Origin: an uncultured Spirochaetales bacterium
Lineage (GTDB): Bacteria; Spirochaetota; Spirochaetia; Sphaerochaetales; Sphaerochaetaceae
Assembly: GCA_949299185.1 (NCBI GenBank)
Contig: CASFZR010000014.1
Location: 1 to 64,000 of the forward strand
DNA length: 64,000 nt
Direction of reading: 5' to 3'
Shown: positions 15,899-24,614 of the stretch, piece by piece
Layout: the number at the start of each line of letters is the position of its first letter
Position numbering within the stretch: the stretch's first letter is position 1
Notes under the pieces: model-generated
What the model saw: only the letters and a program-made list of their open reading frames with translations
What the model was told of the DNA's origin: nothing
Database searches by the model: none
Translations under genes and position numbers: made by a program

Positions 15899-17974
15899 TC
15901 AGACGTAGAAGAGGATATCCGAATACGTCGGCATCGGCCAGAACGACTTATCGGTAACGGACTCGAGAGCATCGCTGATGCGCCTAGCCTCCTCCATCGC
16001 AGGAACGATCCTGTCCGCAGCGTAGAATGCAGCATCCTTCGTCCCCTCTGGACACCCCTTGACGCATTCCTCAAGCTCATCTGTCTTGAGCATGAGGGCA
16101 TCAGAGAGGGCACTTACCTTCGTACATAGGGCCTTATCGGCATTGGCACTCACCCCTATCTCATCCTTCACCCTGATCGATCCGGCAAGGGATGAGGAGA
16201 AGCGCAGGGATGCCGGCAGGATCTGCCGCCTGAGCATCTCCAGCATGGCTGCCGCCTCGATATGTATCGCCTTCCGATACTCATCAAGCGATATCTCCAG
16301 ACGGGACTCCATCTCCTCCCTGGTATAGATCCTGTGCCTGATGAAGAGAGCGACATTCTTCTCATCGCAGTAATGGATAAGGGCATCAGGGGTCCTCCTG
16401 TAGTTCGCGAGTCCCCTGCGCTCAGCCTCCTCTTCCCATTCCCTGCTGTATCCATTGCCATTGAAGAGGATGCGGCGATGGGCCTTAAGCTCCCTTCTTA
16501 TCAATGTGTTAAGGGAGGCGTTGAGATCAGCGGTCCCCTCCAGCTCATCGCAGAACGCCTTAAGGGCATCGGCAACCGCGGTATTGAGCATCACGTTCGT
16601 ACAGGCGATGTTGAACGAGGAGCCAGGCATACGGAACTCGAACTTGTTTCCCGTGAACGCGAAGGGGCTGGTCCTGTTCCTGTCGGAGTTATCGCGGGCA
16701 AGCTTGGGCAGCACGCTCGTGCCTATATCAAGGCGGGAGGCGGAGGTGCTTCGATCAAGCGGCCTTCCATCGATGATCGACGAGATGACACTGTCCAGCT
16801 CATCTCCCACGAATATCGAGACGATCGCAGGAGGGGCCTCATTAGCTCCGAGCCTGTGATCGTTTCCCGCGGATGCGACGCTTATCCTCAGCAGGTCCTG
16901 GTAATCATCCACTGCCTTGATGATGGCGGTCAGGAAGAGAAGGAACTGGGCATTGTCCTTCGGTGTCCTGCCGGGATCGAGGAGATTCTCCCCGTCATCG
17001 GTACTGAGGGCCCAGTTGTTATGCTTTCCCGATCCGTTGATACCCTCAAAGGGCTTCTCATGCAGCAGGCAGGCAAAGCCATGGCGCTCGGCCACATTCT
17101 TCATGATCTCCATCGTGAGCTGGTTGGCATCGGTGGCCTTGTTGGCGTTATCGAAGATCGGAGCCATCTCATGCTGGCATGGGGCGACCTCGTTATGCTC
17201 GGTCTTAGCCGTAATCCCGAGCTTCCACAGCTCCTCGTCGAGATCTGCCATGAACGCCTTTACGCGTGGCCTGATGGAGCCGAAGTAATGATCCTCCATC
17301 TCCTGTCCCTTCGCAGCCGGAGCCCCTATCAGGGTACGGCCCGTAAGCCTGAGATCGAGGCGTCTGGCAAAATCCTCCTTATCGATGAGGAAGTACTCCT
17401 GCTCTGCACCTATCGTGGCATTTACCCTCTTCGCCTCCTTACCGAATAGCCTAAGGGCGCGGACAGCCTCATGGCTTATCGCATCCATGCTTCTCAGCAG
17501 CGGGGTCTTCTTATCGAGGATCTGGCCCGTATAGGAGCAGAACGCGGTAGGGATGCACAGGGTATCATCCTTGATGAAGGCGTAGCTCGTAGGATCCCAG
17601 GCGGTGTATCCCCTAGCCTCGAACGTGGCCCTGAGGCCGCCTGATGGGAACGATGAGGCATCCGGCTCACCTTTTATCAGCTCCTTGCCGGAGAAATCCA
17701 TGATGACGCATCCGTTCTTATCGACGGTAAGGAAGCTATCATGCTTCTCTGCCGTGATACCTGTCATGGGCTGGAACCAATGCGTGAAGTGCGTAGCTCC
17801 CTTGCTCACCGCCCATTCCTTCATGGCAGTCGCCACGATATCCGCGGCATCCTCGTCGAGAGCCTTGCCCTCAATCATCGTATTCTTCAATGACTGATAT
17901 ACCTTTTTAGGAAGCATCTCTCTCATCACATGATCGTTAAAGACCATCGATCCGAACATCTCAGGAACATTCAT
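15899..17974 (-). CDS. glnN: Glutamine synthetase type III
   Basis: The enzyme makes glutamine from glutamate, ammonia and ATP. At 691 aa it fits type III (about 700 aa) rather than types I or II (about 350-470 aa). Type III features are IGAEQEYFLIDKE, the active-site NGSGKHNNWALSTDDGENLLDPG, and GNDHRLGANEAPPAIVSIF. It forms a complete GS-GOGAT route with the divergent glutamate synthase genes. Start follows GGAGG by 5 nt; an upstream in-frame Met would lie within the leader hairpin region. A strong intrinsic terminator lies 36 nt before the ATG, pointing into the gene, so premature termination probably controls expression. Confidence 0.95.
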   Translation of the reverse strand: MNVPEMFGSMVFNDHVMREMLPKKVYQSLKNTMIEGKALDEDAADIVATAMKEWAVSKGATHFTHWFQPMTGITAEKHDSFLTVDKNGCVIMDFSGKELIKGEPDASSFPSGGLRATFEARGYTAWDPTSYAFIKDDTLCIPTAFCSYTGQILDKKTPLLRSMDAISHEAVRALRLFGKEAKRVNATIGAEQEYFLIDKEDFARRLDLRLTGRTLIGAPAAKGQEMEDHYFGSIRPRVKAFMADLDEELWKLGITAKTEHNEVAPCQHEMAPIFDNANKATDANQLTMEIMKNVAERHGFACLLHEKPFEGINGSGKHNNWALSTDDGENLLDPGRTPKDNAQFLLFLTAIIKAVDDYQDLLRISVASAGNDHRLGANEAPPAIVSIFVGDELDSVISSIIDGRPLDRSTSASRLDIGTSVLPKLARDNSDRNRTSPFAFTGNKFEFRMPGSSFNIACTNVMLNTAVADALKAFCDELEGTADLNASLNTLIRRELKAHRRILFNGNGYSREWEEEAERRGLANYRRTPDALIHYCDEKNVALFIRHRIYTREEMESRLEISLDEYRKAIHIEAAAMLEMLRRQILPASLRFSSSLAGSIRVKDEIGVSANADKALCTKVSALSDALMLKTDELEECVKGCPEGTKDAAFYAADRIVPAMEEARRISDALESVTDKSFWPMPTYSDILFYV

Positions 17975-18010
17975 GACTCCCTCCTTATGGCTTCTGTGGC
18001 TTGCATAGCC

Positions 18011-18051
18011 AAAGAAAAAAGGCGCCACAGATATCACTCTGCAGCGCCTTT
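18011..18051 (-). terminator. Leader terminator (attenuator) of glutamine synthetase gene
   Basis: On the minus strand, AAAGGCGCTGCAGA pairs with TCTGTGGCGCCTTT: 14 pairs including two G-U, with a 6-nt loop GUGAUA. It is followed by TTTTTTCTTT counting the last stem bases. No minus-strand gene lies upstream, so it can only act on the transcript of glnN itself. Two further small hairpins (about 18066-18086 and 18100-18119) precede it. The shared AGAGTGAT core links it to the terminator of the opposite operon. Confidence 0.8.
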
Positions 18052-18149
18052 GCCGTTCTTAGCGTGATGATATGGAAATCATCGCAGGAAGGTCAAGCGC
18101 AGATATGCATGAATCTGCATTTTTATTCGTAGCATATCCATTCATGCAA

Positions 18150-18179
18150 TTGACAAGCGGCAACGATATAACGTAAAAC
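18150..18179 (+). promoter_or_regulatory. Divergent promoter region of nitrogen locus
   Basis: On the plus strand TTGACA (18150-18155) and TAAAAC (18174-18179) are 18 bp apart. On the minus strand TTGTCA (18156-18151) overlaps the same bases and could serve glnN, although its -10 box is unclear. Overlapping -35 elements would couple the two operons. Confidence 0.45.
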
Positions 18180-18193
18180 GTAGCGCAAGGAAC

Positions 18194-18233
18194 AAGGACG
18201 TTCTAAGAGTGATCTTAGTGCGTCCTTTTTTTT
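18194..18233 (+). terminator. Leader terminator (attenuator) of glutamate synthase operon
   Basis: AAGGACG pairs with CGTCCTT. The inner stem CTAAG/CTTAG has the loop AGTGAT, and eight Ts follow at 18226-18233. It points into the amidotransferase gene and ends 17 nt before its ATG. The only upstream gene is divergent, so it must act on its own operon. Confidence 0.82.
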
Positions 18234-18250
18234 CGTACAGGAGAGGCCTG

Positions 18251-19345
18251 ATGAAGAAGGAAGGCGAGATAAGGATAAGCTCCGGCTGCGCGATCAGCGG
18301 CATATTCTGCCGTGATGGAAGGCGTATTGCCGGCGATGTGATAAGGAAGAGCATCGCGGTGATGCACAACAGGTCGAACGGGCTTGGCGGCGGATTCGCA
18401 GGTTATGGCATCTACCCGCAGTACAAGGATTACTATGCCCTGCACATATTCTACGACTCGATCATGGCAAGGGAGGAGACGGAGAGGTTCCTTGATAGCC
18501 ACTTCGACATAATCAACCTCTCGAAGATCCCAGTACGCCAGACACCGATGATTCCCGATGCCCCGCTTATCTGGCGATACTTCGTCACTCCCCTTCCTCA
18601 TCGGCTTCAGGATAGCCAGCTGGATGAAGATGAGTACACATCGCGGACAACGATATCGATAAACGACTCGATCACCGGTGCCTATGTCGTATCCTGCGGC
18701 AAGGACATGGGAGTGTTCAAGGCTGTCGGATACCCGGAGGACGTGGCGGACTTCTACAGGCTTGATGAGTATGAGGGCTACTCATGGACAGCACATGGCC
18801 GCTACCCTACCAACACCCCAGGATGGTGGGCCGGATCGCATCCGTTCTCACTGCTGGATCTCACGGTCGTGCATAACGGGGAGATCTCATCATATGACGC
18901 CAACAGGCGCTCGGTGGAGATGTACGGCTACTCGTGCAACCTGCTGACCGACACGGAGGTAATCACATACATCCTCGATTATCTCACGAGGAAACAAGGA
19001 CTTACCCTCAAGGAAAGCTCCGAGGTCATCGCGGCGCCGTTCTGGACGACGATCGCCATAAAGGACGAGGAGGAGCAGAGGAGGCTCTCCTATCTGAGAA
19101 AGATGTTCTCGTCGTTCCTCATCACAGGCCCGTTCTCGATCCTCGTAGGATTCCGCGGAGGGATGATGGCGCTCAATGACCGTCTGAAGCTCCGTAGCCT
19201 TGTGGCGGCGGAGAAAGGCAGCACGGTCTACTTCAGCTCCGAGGAGGCCGCGATCAGGGTGATAGAGGAAAGTCCGGACATGGTATGGGCACCAAGAGGC
19301 GGAGAGGCCGTGATCGTCACGCTTGATGGGAGGGATGATGAATAG
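18251..19345 (+). CDS. Glutamate synthase amidotransferase subunit (archaeal-type, class II)
   Basis: The 364-aa protein is the glutaminase part of a split glutamate synthase. It releases ammonia from glutamine with an N-terminal-nucleophile Cys. Conserved stretches are HNRSNGLGGGFAGYGIYPQYKDYYALHI, TAHGRYPTNTPGWW and VVHNGEIS. The presumed catalytic Cys is residue 13, after MKKEGEIRISSG, so a short propeptide must be removed. The start follows AGGAGAGG; no start next to the Cys is available. It overlaps the FMN subunit gene by 8 bp and is followed by the GXGXG subunit and asparagine synthase. Confidence 0.9.
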   Translation: MKKEGEIRISSGCAISGIFCRDGRRIAGDVIRKSIAVMHNRSNGLGGGFAGYGIYPQYKDYYALHIFYDSIMAREETERFLDSHFDIINLSKIPVRQTPMIPDAPLIWRYFVTPLPHRLQDSQLDEDEYTSRTTISINDSITGAYVVSCGKDMGVFKAVGYPEDVADFYRLDEYEGYSWTAHGRYPTNTPGWWAGSHPFSLLDLTVVHNGEISSYDANRRSVEMYGYSCNLLTDTEVITYILDYLTRKQGLTLKESSEVIAAPFWTTIAIKDEEEQRRLSYLRKMFSSFLITGPFSILVGFRGGMMALNDRLKLRSLVAAEKGSTVYFSSEEAAIRVIEESPDMVWAPRGGEAVIVTLDGRDDE

Positions 19346-20825
19346 GAGATTCAGGATAAGGAAGGATGAGAGCTGCATCTCATGCCTCAGGTGCGCGCGA
19401 GAATGCTCCTTCGGAGCCATCGAGGCTGATAGCGGCAAGGTCCTGCGCTTCCATCATGAGAGATGCGTGGACTGCCAGCGCTGCGTGTCATTCTGTCCTA
19501 CGGGAGCCATCTACATCACGGAGGATGAGAACAGATACAGGCCGAACATGATATTCGGCAAGAGCGATATCGACGAGATAAGGCTGCAGGCTGAGACGGG
19601 AGGAGTGCTTCTCTCATCGATGGGAGCCTCCGGCAGTGCCGTGCCGATCTACTTCGACAGGATGCTTCTCAACGCAAGCCAGGTCACGAATCCTTCGATC
19701 GATCCGCTGCGCGAGCCGATGGAGACAGCGGTCTTCCTCGGCCAGCGTCCTCAGGGAATAGAGCGGGATGGATGCGGGAATATCGTGGATAACCTTCCGC
19801 CGCACATTGAGCTGAGGACCCCGCTGATGTTCTCCGCGATGAGCTACGGAGCCATAAGCCTCAACGTCCAGAAGGCACTCGCGAAGGCGGCAGAGGAGCT
19901 TGGCACCTACTGGAACACGGGAGAGGGAGGACTCCATGAAAGCCTCTATCCATACAAGAGGAACACGATCGTGCAGGTCGCGTCCGGGCGCTTCGGCGTC
20001 CATGAGACCTACCTCAACACGGCAGCAGCCATCGAGATAAAGATCGGGCAGGGAGCGAAGCCCGGCATCGGAGGCCATCTTACAGGAAGGAAGATCATAG
20101 GGGATGTCTCGAAGACGAGGATGGTGCCGGAGGGACTGGATGCCATAAGCCCTGCCCCTCACCATGATATCTACTCGATTGAGGACCTTGCCCAGCTCGT
20201 GATGTCGATAAAGGAGGCAACAGGCTACCGCAAGCCGGTGATCGTCAAGGTTGCCGCGGTGCATAATATCGCGCCTATCGCATCAGGAATCGCCAGAAGC
20301 GGCGCGGATATCATCTCGATAGACGGATACAGAGGCGGGACAGGAGCTGCGCCGAAGCGCATCCGCGACAACGTCGGGATCCCGATAGAGCTTGCGATAG
20401 CCGCAGTCGACCAGAGGCTGAGGGAAGAGAGGATAAGGGACCGCGTGAGCGTCATCGCCTCAGGAGGAATAAGGAACTCCGCCGATGCGGTGAAGGCAAT
20501 AGCCCTCGGTGCAGACGCTGTCTCGATAGGCACTGCCGCGCTCTGTGCCCTCGGCTGCCACATCTGCGCCTCATGCCACACAGGCAGGTGCGCGTGGGGA
20601 CTCGCCACGCAGGATCCGGAGCTGACGGCAAGGCTCGATCCTGAGGACGGCGCAAGGATGCTCGTGAACCTCGTCAACGCCTGGACGAGGGAGATCAAGG
20701 AGGTCATGGGCGGCATGGGCATAAACAGCATCGAGGCGTTAAGGGGAAACCGCAGGGCCTTGAAAGGCGTGGATCTCAACGTCAAGGAGCTTGAGATACT
20801 CGGAATCGGATATGCAGGAGAGTGA
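19338..20825 (+). CDS. Glutamate synthase FMN/ferredoxin subunit (archaeal-type GltB core)
   Basis: The 495-aa protein carries two 4Fe-4S ferredoxin motifs at the N-terminus (CISCLRCAREC, CVDCQRCVSFCP). The FMN-binding glutamate synthase barrel follows: MFSAMSYGAISLNVQKAL, GQGAKPGIGGHLTG, DIISIDGYRGGTGAAPKRI. A 3Fe-4S-type Cys cluster lies in GCHICASCHTGRCAWG. It turns 2-oxoglutarate and ammonia into glutamate. Fused ferredoxin domains and the absence of a gltD gene suggest ferredoxin rather than direct NADPH as electron donor; this is inference. I chose the ATG that overlaps the previous stop; an ATG 3 nt earlier is possible. Confidence 0.92.
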   Translation: MNRRFRIRKDESCISCLRCARECSFGAIEADSGKVLRFHHERCVDCQRCVSFCPTGAIYITEDENRYRPNMIFGKSDIDEIRLQAETGGVLLSSMGASGSAVPIYFDRMLLNASQVTNPSIDPLREPMETAVFLGQRPQGIERDGCGNIVDNLPPHIELRTPLMFSAMSYGAISLNVQKALAKAAEELGTYWNTGEGGLHESLYPYKRNTIVQVASGRFGVHETYLNTAAAIEIKIGQGAKPGIGGHLTGRKIIGDVSKTRMVPEGLDAISPAPHHDIYSIEDLAQLVMSIKEATGYRKPVIVKVAAVHNIAPIASGIARSGADIISIDGYRGGTGAAPKRIRDNVGIPIELAIAAVDQRLREERIRDRVSVIASGGIRNSADAVKAIALGADAVSIGTAALCALGCHICASCHTGRCAWGLATQDPELTARLDPEDGARMLVNLVNAWTREIKEVMGGMGINSIEALRGNRRALKGVDLNVKELEILGIGYAGE

Positions 20826-20826
20826 C

Positions 20827-21543
20827 ATGAGGGAATTGGATATAAGACGCGATGGCATGGAAGCGATCAGGAAGCATGGAAGCGAGGAGATAACGATAAC
20901 AGGATGCCTTGGTGAGCGATACATCGGCTGCGGAATGAGGTCCGGCACGCTCCACGTGAAGGGGACGCCGGGCAACGCGCTCGCATCCTATCTCGACGGC
21001 GGATCGGTCTATGTGGACGGCAATGCCCAGGATGCCGCCGCGGATACCATGAACAGCGGGCTGGTTGCCATAAGGGGATGCGCGGGAGACGCGCTGGCAT
21101 ATGGTATGCGAGGAGGGCGTGTCTATGTCCTAGGAGACGCAGGATACAGGGCAGGCGTGCATATGAAGGCCTATGAGGAGAACAGGAGCATACTCGTGAT
21201 CGGCGGCAGGACCGGCTCCTTCCTCGGAGAGTACCTTGCTGGCGGGATCATCATAGTGCTTGGGCTCGGCGATGAGGGTGAGGATATCACGGGATACTTC
21301 TGCGGGAACGGCATGTATGCCGGCACCATCTACCTCAGGACGGAAAGGATACCGCCCAATCTTTCCGATAAGCTCATACGGCGGAACGTGGAGGAAGAGG
21401 AGAAGGAGGACGTGCTGCGTCCGATCATCACTGATTTCGCGTCGGTATTCTCCATTTCCGCCGATCAATGCCTATCAGGCAGCTTCATCGCGATCGAAGC
21501 TGATAAATCGAAGTCATATAGCCAGCTCTATGCTGCGGTCTGA
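20827..21543 (+). CDS. Glutamate synthase GXGXG (alpha-subunit C-terminal) domain protein
   Basis: The 238-aa protein is made of right-handed beta-helix repeats of the GXGXG type: GCLGERYIGCGMRSGTL, LDGGSVYVDGNAQDAAADTMNSG, GMRGGRVYVLGDAGYRAG, YLAGGIIIVLGLG. It is the structural third domain of glutamate synthase, here as a separate polypeptide as in archaeal-type enzymes. Its ATG lies 1 nt after the previous stop, with GGAG upstream. The last 40 residues lie outside the repeats. Confidence 0.88.
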   Translation: MRELDIRRDGMEAIRKHGSEEITITGCLGERYIGCGMRSGTLHVKGTPGNALASYLDGGSVYVDGNAQDAAADTMNSGLVAIRGCAGDALAYGMRGGRVYVLGDAGYRAGVHMKAYEENRSILVIGGRTGSFLGEYLAGGIIIVLGLGDEGEDITGYFCGNGMYAGTIYLRTERIPPNLSDKLIRRNVEEEEKEDVLRPIITDFASVFSISADQCLSGSFIAIEADKSKSYSQLYAAV

Positions 21544-21549
21544 GGTCAT

Positions 21550-23136
21550 ATGTGTACGATATTCGCATATAGCGGGAGGCAGCTGAGCCTCCAGGATATT
21601 AAGGAGATACTGAAGAAGACGGAGCGAAGAGGCCCCGATGCGACGAGGATAATCACGCCGAAGGAAGGCCTTTTTCTCGCGTTCCAGCGGCTTTCCATCA
21701 TGGGTATCGATGAAAGAGGGATGCAGCCCTTCTGCCATGAGGGAAGGTACAGCATCACCAACGGGGAGATCTATGGCTTTAGGAAGATAAGGAGGGAGCT
21801 TGAGGACGCAGGATACGTTTTCCACTCCGATTCCGACTGCGAGACGGTCCTCTATCTATATGAGGAGCACCGTGAGAGGATGTTCCGGATGCTCGACGCG
21901 GAGTACGCGACGGTCATATATGATGAGGAGGATGGCTTCATCGCGGCCCGGGATCCGATCGGCATACGTCCCCTATTCTACGGCTATGACAGCGATGGGA
22001 TGATAGCCTTCGCAAGCGAGGCCTGCCTGCTGATGCCATTCTGCAGCCGCGTCCTCCCCTTCCCTCCGGGACACTACTACAAAGATGGAAGATTCATCTG
22101 CTACCGAGATATATCAGAGGTAAGGGAATACACGCGCGGAAGCGTCGAGGAGATCACGAAGGGGATAAGGAAGAGGCTCATCAAGGCTGTGGAGAAGCGT
22201 CTGGATTCAGACACTCCGGTTGCCTTCCTCCTCTCAGGTGGTCTTGACAGCTCGCTCGTCTGCTCGATAGCATCACGCCTGCTGGAGCGTCCTATCCGCA
22301 CGTTCTCGATCGGTATGGATACCGACCCGATAGATTCGAAGTATGCCGCGCGAACGGCGGATTTCCTCGGATCAGTCCATACGAACGTCACTATGACGGA
22401 GAAGGACGTAATCGGGATCCTGCCAGAGGTAATTGAATCCCTCGCCACCTACGACATAACGACCATCAGGGCGAGCATAGGCATGTACCTCCTCTGCAGA
22501 TACATACACGAGAATACCGATACCAGGGTACTGCTTACCGGAGAGGTATCCGATGAGCTTTTCGGCTATAAGTACACCGATTTCGCCCCCGATCCCGAGG
22601 CCTTCGAACGCGAGAGCCAGAAGCGCGTCCATGAGCTGTATGCGTATGACGTGCTGAGGGCGGACAGATGTATCGCGGACAACAGCCTTGAGGCCAGGGT
22701 GCCATTCGGGGACCTGGACTTCGCTTCATATGTCATCTCGATCGATCCTGAGATGAAGATGAACCATTACGGACACGGCAAGTACCTGCTGCGCAAGGCC
22801 TTCGAGGAAGGCGGATGGCTTCCTGATGACATCCTCTGGAGGGATAAGGCCGCGTTCAGCGATGCGGTGGGCCACAGCATGGTCGATGACCTGAAGCGAT
22901 ATGCGGAGAAGCACTATGAAGGCATAGACCTTGAAAAGGAATACCAGAGGTATCCTGAGCAAGGACGGCCATTCACCCCTGAGTCCCTGCTCTACAGGGA
23001 GATCTTCGAGCGCGTCTATCCAGGGCAGCATGAGATGATTCCCGGCTTCTGGATGCCTAACAGCAGCTGGCCAGGATGCGATGTCAGCGACCCATCGGCA
23101 AGGGTGCTTTCAAACTACGGGAAGAGCGGGGAATGA
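21550..23136 (+). CDS. asnB: Asparagine synthase (glutamine-hydrolysing)
   Basis: The 528-aa enzyme converts aspartate, glutamine and ATP to asparagine. Cys2 follows the initiator Met (MCTIFAYSG), the required N-terminal nucleophile. RRGPDATR, FQRLSIMG and the ITNGEIYG block complete the glutaminase domain. The synthetase domain has the PP-loop FLLSGGLDSSLVCSIA and LLTGEVSDELFGYKY. It is the last gene of the glutamate synthase operon, 6 bp after the GXGXG gene, so it shares the leader terminator control. Length fits AsnB/AS-B enzymes (about 510-550 aa). Confidence 0.93.
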   Translation: MCTIFAYSGRQLSLQDIKEILKKTERRGPDATRIITPKEGLFLAFQRLSIMGIDERGMQPFCHEGRYSITNGEIYGFRKIRRELEDAGYVFHSDSDCETVLYLYEEHRERMFRMLDAEYATVIYDEEDGFIAARDPIGIRPLFYGYDSDGMIAFASEACLLMPFCSRVLPFPPGHYYKDGRFICYRDISEVREYTRGSVEEITKGIRKRLIKAVEKRLDSDTPVAFLLSGGLDSSLVCSIASRLLERPIRTFSIGMDTDPIDSKYAARTADFLGSVHTNVTMTEKDVIGILPEVIESLATYDITTIRASIGMYLLCRYIHENTDTRVLLTGEVSDELFGYKYTDFAPDPEAFERESQKRVHELYAYDVLRADRCIADNSLEARVPFGDLDFASYVISIDPEMKMNHYGHGKYLLRKAFEEGGWLPDDILWRDKAAFSDAVGHSMVDDLKRYAEKHYEGIDLEKEYQRYPEQGRPFTPESLLYREIFERVYPGQHEMIPGFWMPNSSWPGCDVSDPSARVLSNYGKSGE

Positions 23137-23185
23137 TGGAGGGGAAGATAATCTAAAACAGGGCTTTCAATATTCGTCATCCAGT

Positions 23186-23203
23186 CTTACTATCCATAGT
23201 AAG
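23186..23203. promoter_or_regulatory. Inverted repeat before MATE gene
   Basis: CTTACTA and TAGTAAG are perfect 7-bp arms with a 4-nt spacer, ending 4 nt before the MATE start codon. TACTAT inside it can act as a -10 box. An operator for a local regulator is likely. Confidence 0.5.
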
Positions 23204-23207
23204 GGAT

Positions 23208-24590
23208 ATGAACACAGAGACAGTTGACGCGAAATACAGGAAGATGACGGAGACTCCTGTAAAGGGCCTGATACTGCGGCTATCGGTACCGACGATAATC
23301 AGCAACCTGATATCCACGCTGTACAACGCGGCGGACACGTTCTTCGTCGGGCAGATATCAACGAGCGCGTCAGCGGCCGTAGGCGTGGCGCTATCGCTTC
23401 AGGCCGTGATACAGGCCATAGGCTTCTTCTTCGGCCAGGGCAGCGGCAACAACATGTCCAGGCGTCTGGGAGCCCATGATGAGAAGACTGCCGAGATTCT
23501 CGCCTCCACGGGATTCATATCCTCGCTCATGATATCAGTGGTCATATCGGTACTGGGACTCATCTTCCTCCGCCCGATGTCCATATTCCTCGGATCCTCC
23601 GAGACGATACTCCCGTACGCGATGGACTACATGTTCTGGATCCTCATCGCGGCCCCGTTCATGGCGTCATCTCTTGTGCTGAACAACCAGCTCAGGTTCG
23701 AGGGAAACTCCTTCTACTCAATGATCGGCCTCACGACCGGTGGAATACTCAATCTCTTCCTGGATCCCCTCCTCATATTCGTCTTCGATATGGGGATATC
23801 AGGGGCGGCACTCGCCACCGCGATAAGCCAGATAGTGAGCTTCGCCATACTCTTCATCCTCTCAGAGCGTATCGGCACGGTGAAGATCAGGCTACGCTCG
23901 TTCAAGCCCTCTATAAAGCTGCTTGGAATGATCACAAACGGAGGCCTCCCCTCGCTCTGCCGCCAGAGCGTGACATCGGTTGCCATGATCTGCCTGAATA
24001 ACGCCGCCCTCCCCTTCGGCGATGCCGCGATAGCCGCCATGGCGATCGTGAACAAGATAGGCAACTTCACCAACTCGATCCTTATCGGAGTCGGCCAGGG
24101 CTTCCAGCCGGTATGCGGCTACAACTATGGCGCAGGCCTCTACAGACGGGTCAAGGAAGGCTTCTGGTTCTGCGTCAAGCTCATGTCCGTAGTGCTTATC
24201 GTGCTTGCGGTGATCGAGTATATCTGGGCTTCCCCGATAGTAGGCTTCTTCCGCAAGGGAGACGCGGAGGTCATAGAGATAGGCGACATAGCCCTCAGGC
24301 TAAGATGCTTCACGCTCGTGTTCTCCGCCTGGATAACGATAAGCAACATGCTGCTTCAGACTACGGGCAAGATGTGGCGCGCCTCGATACTCGGCTTCGC
24401 CCGTCAGGGTATCATCCTCATCCCGATAGTCTGGATACTGCCGCCGCTTATCGGCATCTGGGGCATACAGATAGCCCAGCCGCTTGCCGATCTTGTCACA
24501 TTCATCATGTCAGTCCCGATGACCATGGGAGTGATAAAGGCGATGAACGAGGGAGTGAAGCAGGAAGAGGGTATATTCAGGAAAGAGTGA
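23208..24590 (+). CDS. MATE family efflux transporter
   Basis: The 460-aa protein has about 12 membrane helices in two homologous halves. The N-terminal PVKGLILRLSVPTIISNLISTLYNAADTFFVG and the middle NNQLRFEGNSFYSMIGLTTGGILNLFLDPLLIF are typical of the NorM/DinF-like MATE group. It exports cationic drugs or metabolites using a sodium or proton gradient. A short inverted repeat covers its promoter. A small winged-helix protein gene follows in the same reading frame after 24 nt and may be its regulator. Confidence 0.92.
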   Translation: MNTETVDAKYRKMTETPVKGLILRLSVPTIISNLISTLYNAADTFFVGQISTSASAAVGVALSLQAVIQAIGFFFGQGSGNNMSRRLGAHDEKTAEILASTGFISSLMISVVISVLGLIFLRPMSIFLGSSETILPYAMDYMFWILIAAPFMASSLVLNNQLRFEGNSFYSMIGLTTGGILNLFLDPLLIFVFDMGISGAALATAISQIVSFAILFILSERIGTVKIRLRSFKPSIKLLGMITNGGLPSLCRQSVTSVAMICLNNAALPFGDAAIAAMAIVNKIGNFTNSILIGVGQGFQPVCGYNYGAGLYRRVKEGFWFCVKLMSVVLIVLAVIEYIWASPIVGFFRKGDAEVIEIGDIALRLRCFTLVFSAWITISNMLLQTTGKMWRASILGFARQGIILIPIVWILPPLIGIWGIQIAQPLADLVTFIMSVPMTMGVIKAMNEGVKQEEGIFRKE

Positions 24591-24614
24591 GCATCGCTCA
24601 TAGATTCGCCGTTT

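Noticed and set aside
18011..18051. Ordinary 3' terminator
   Set aside because: It points along the minus strand into glnN and no minus-strand gene precedes it, so a leader role is the better reading.
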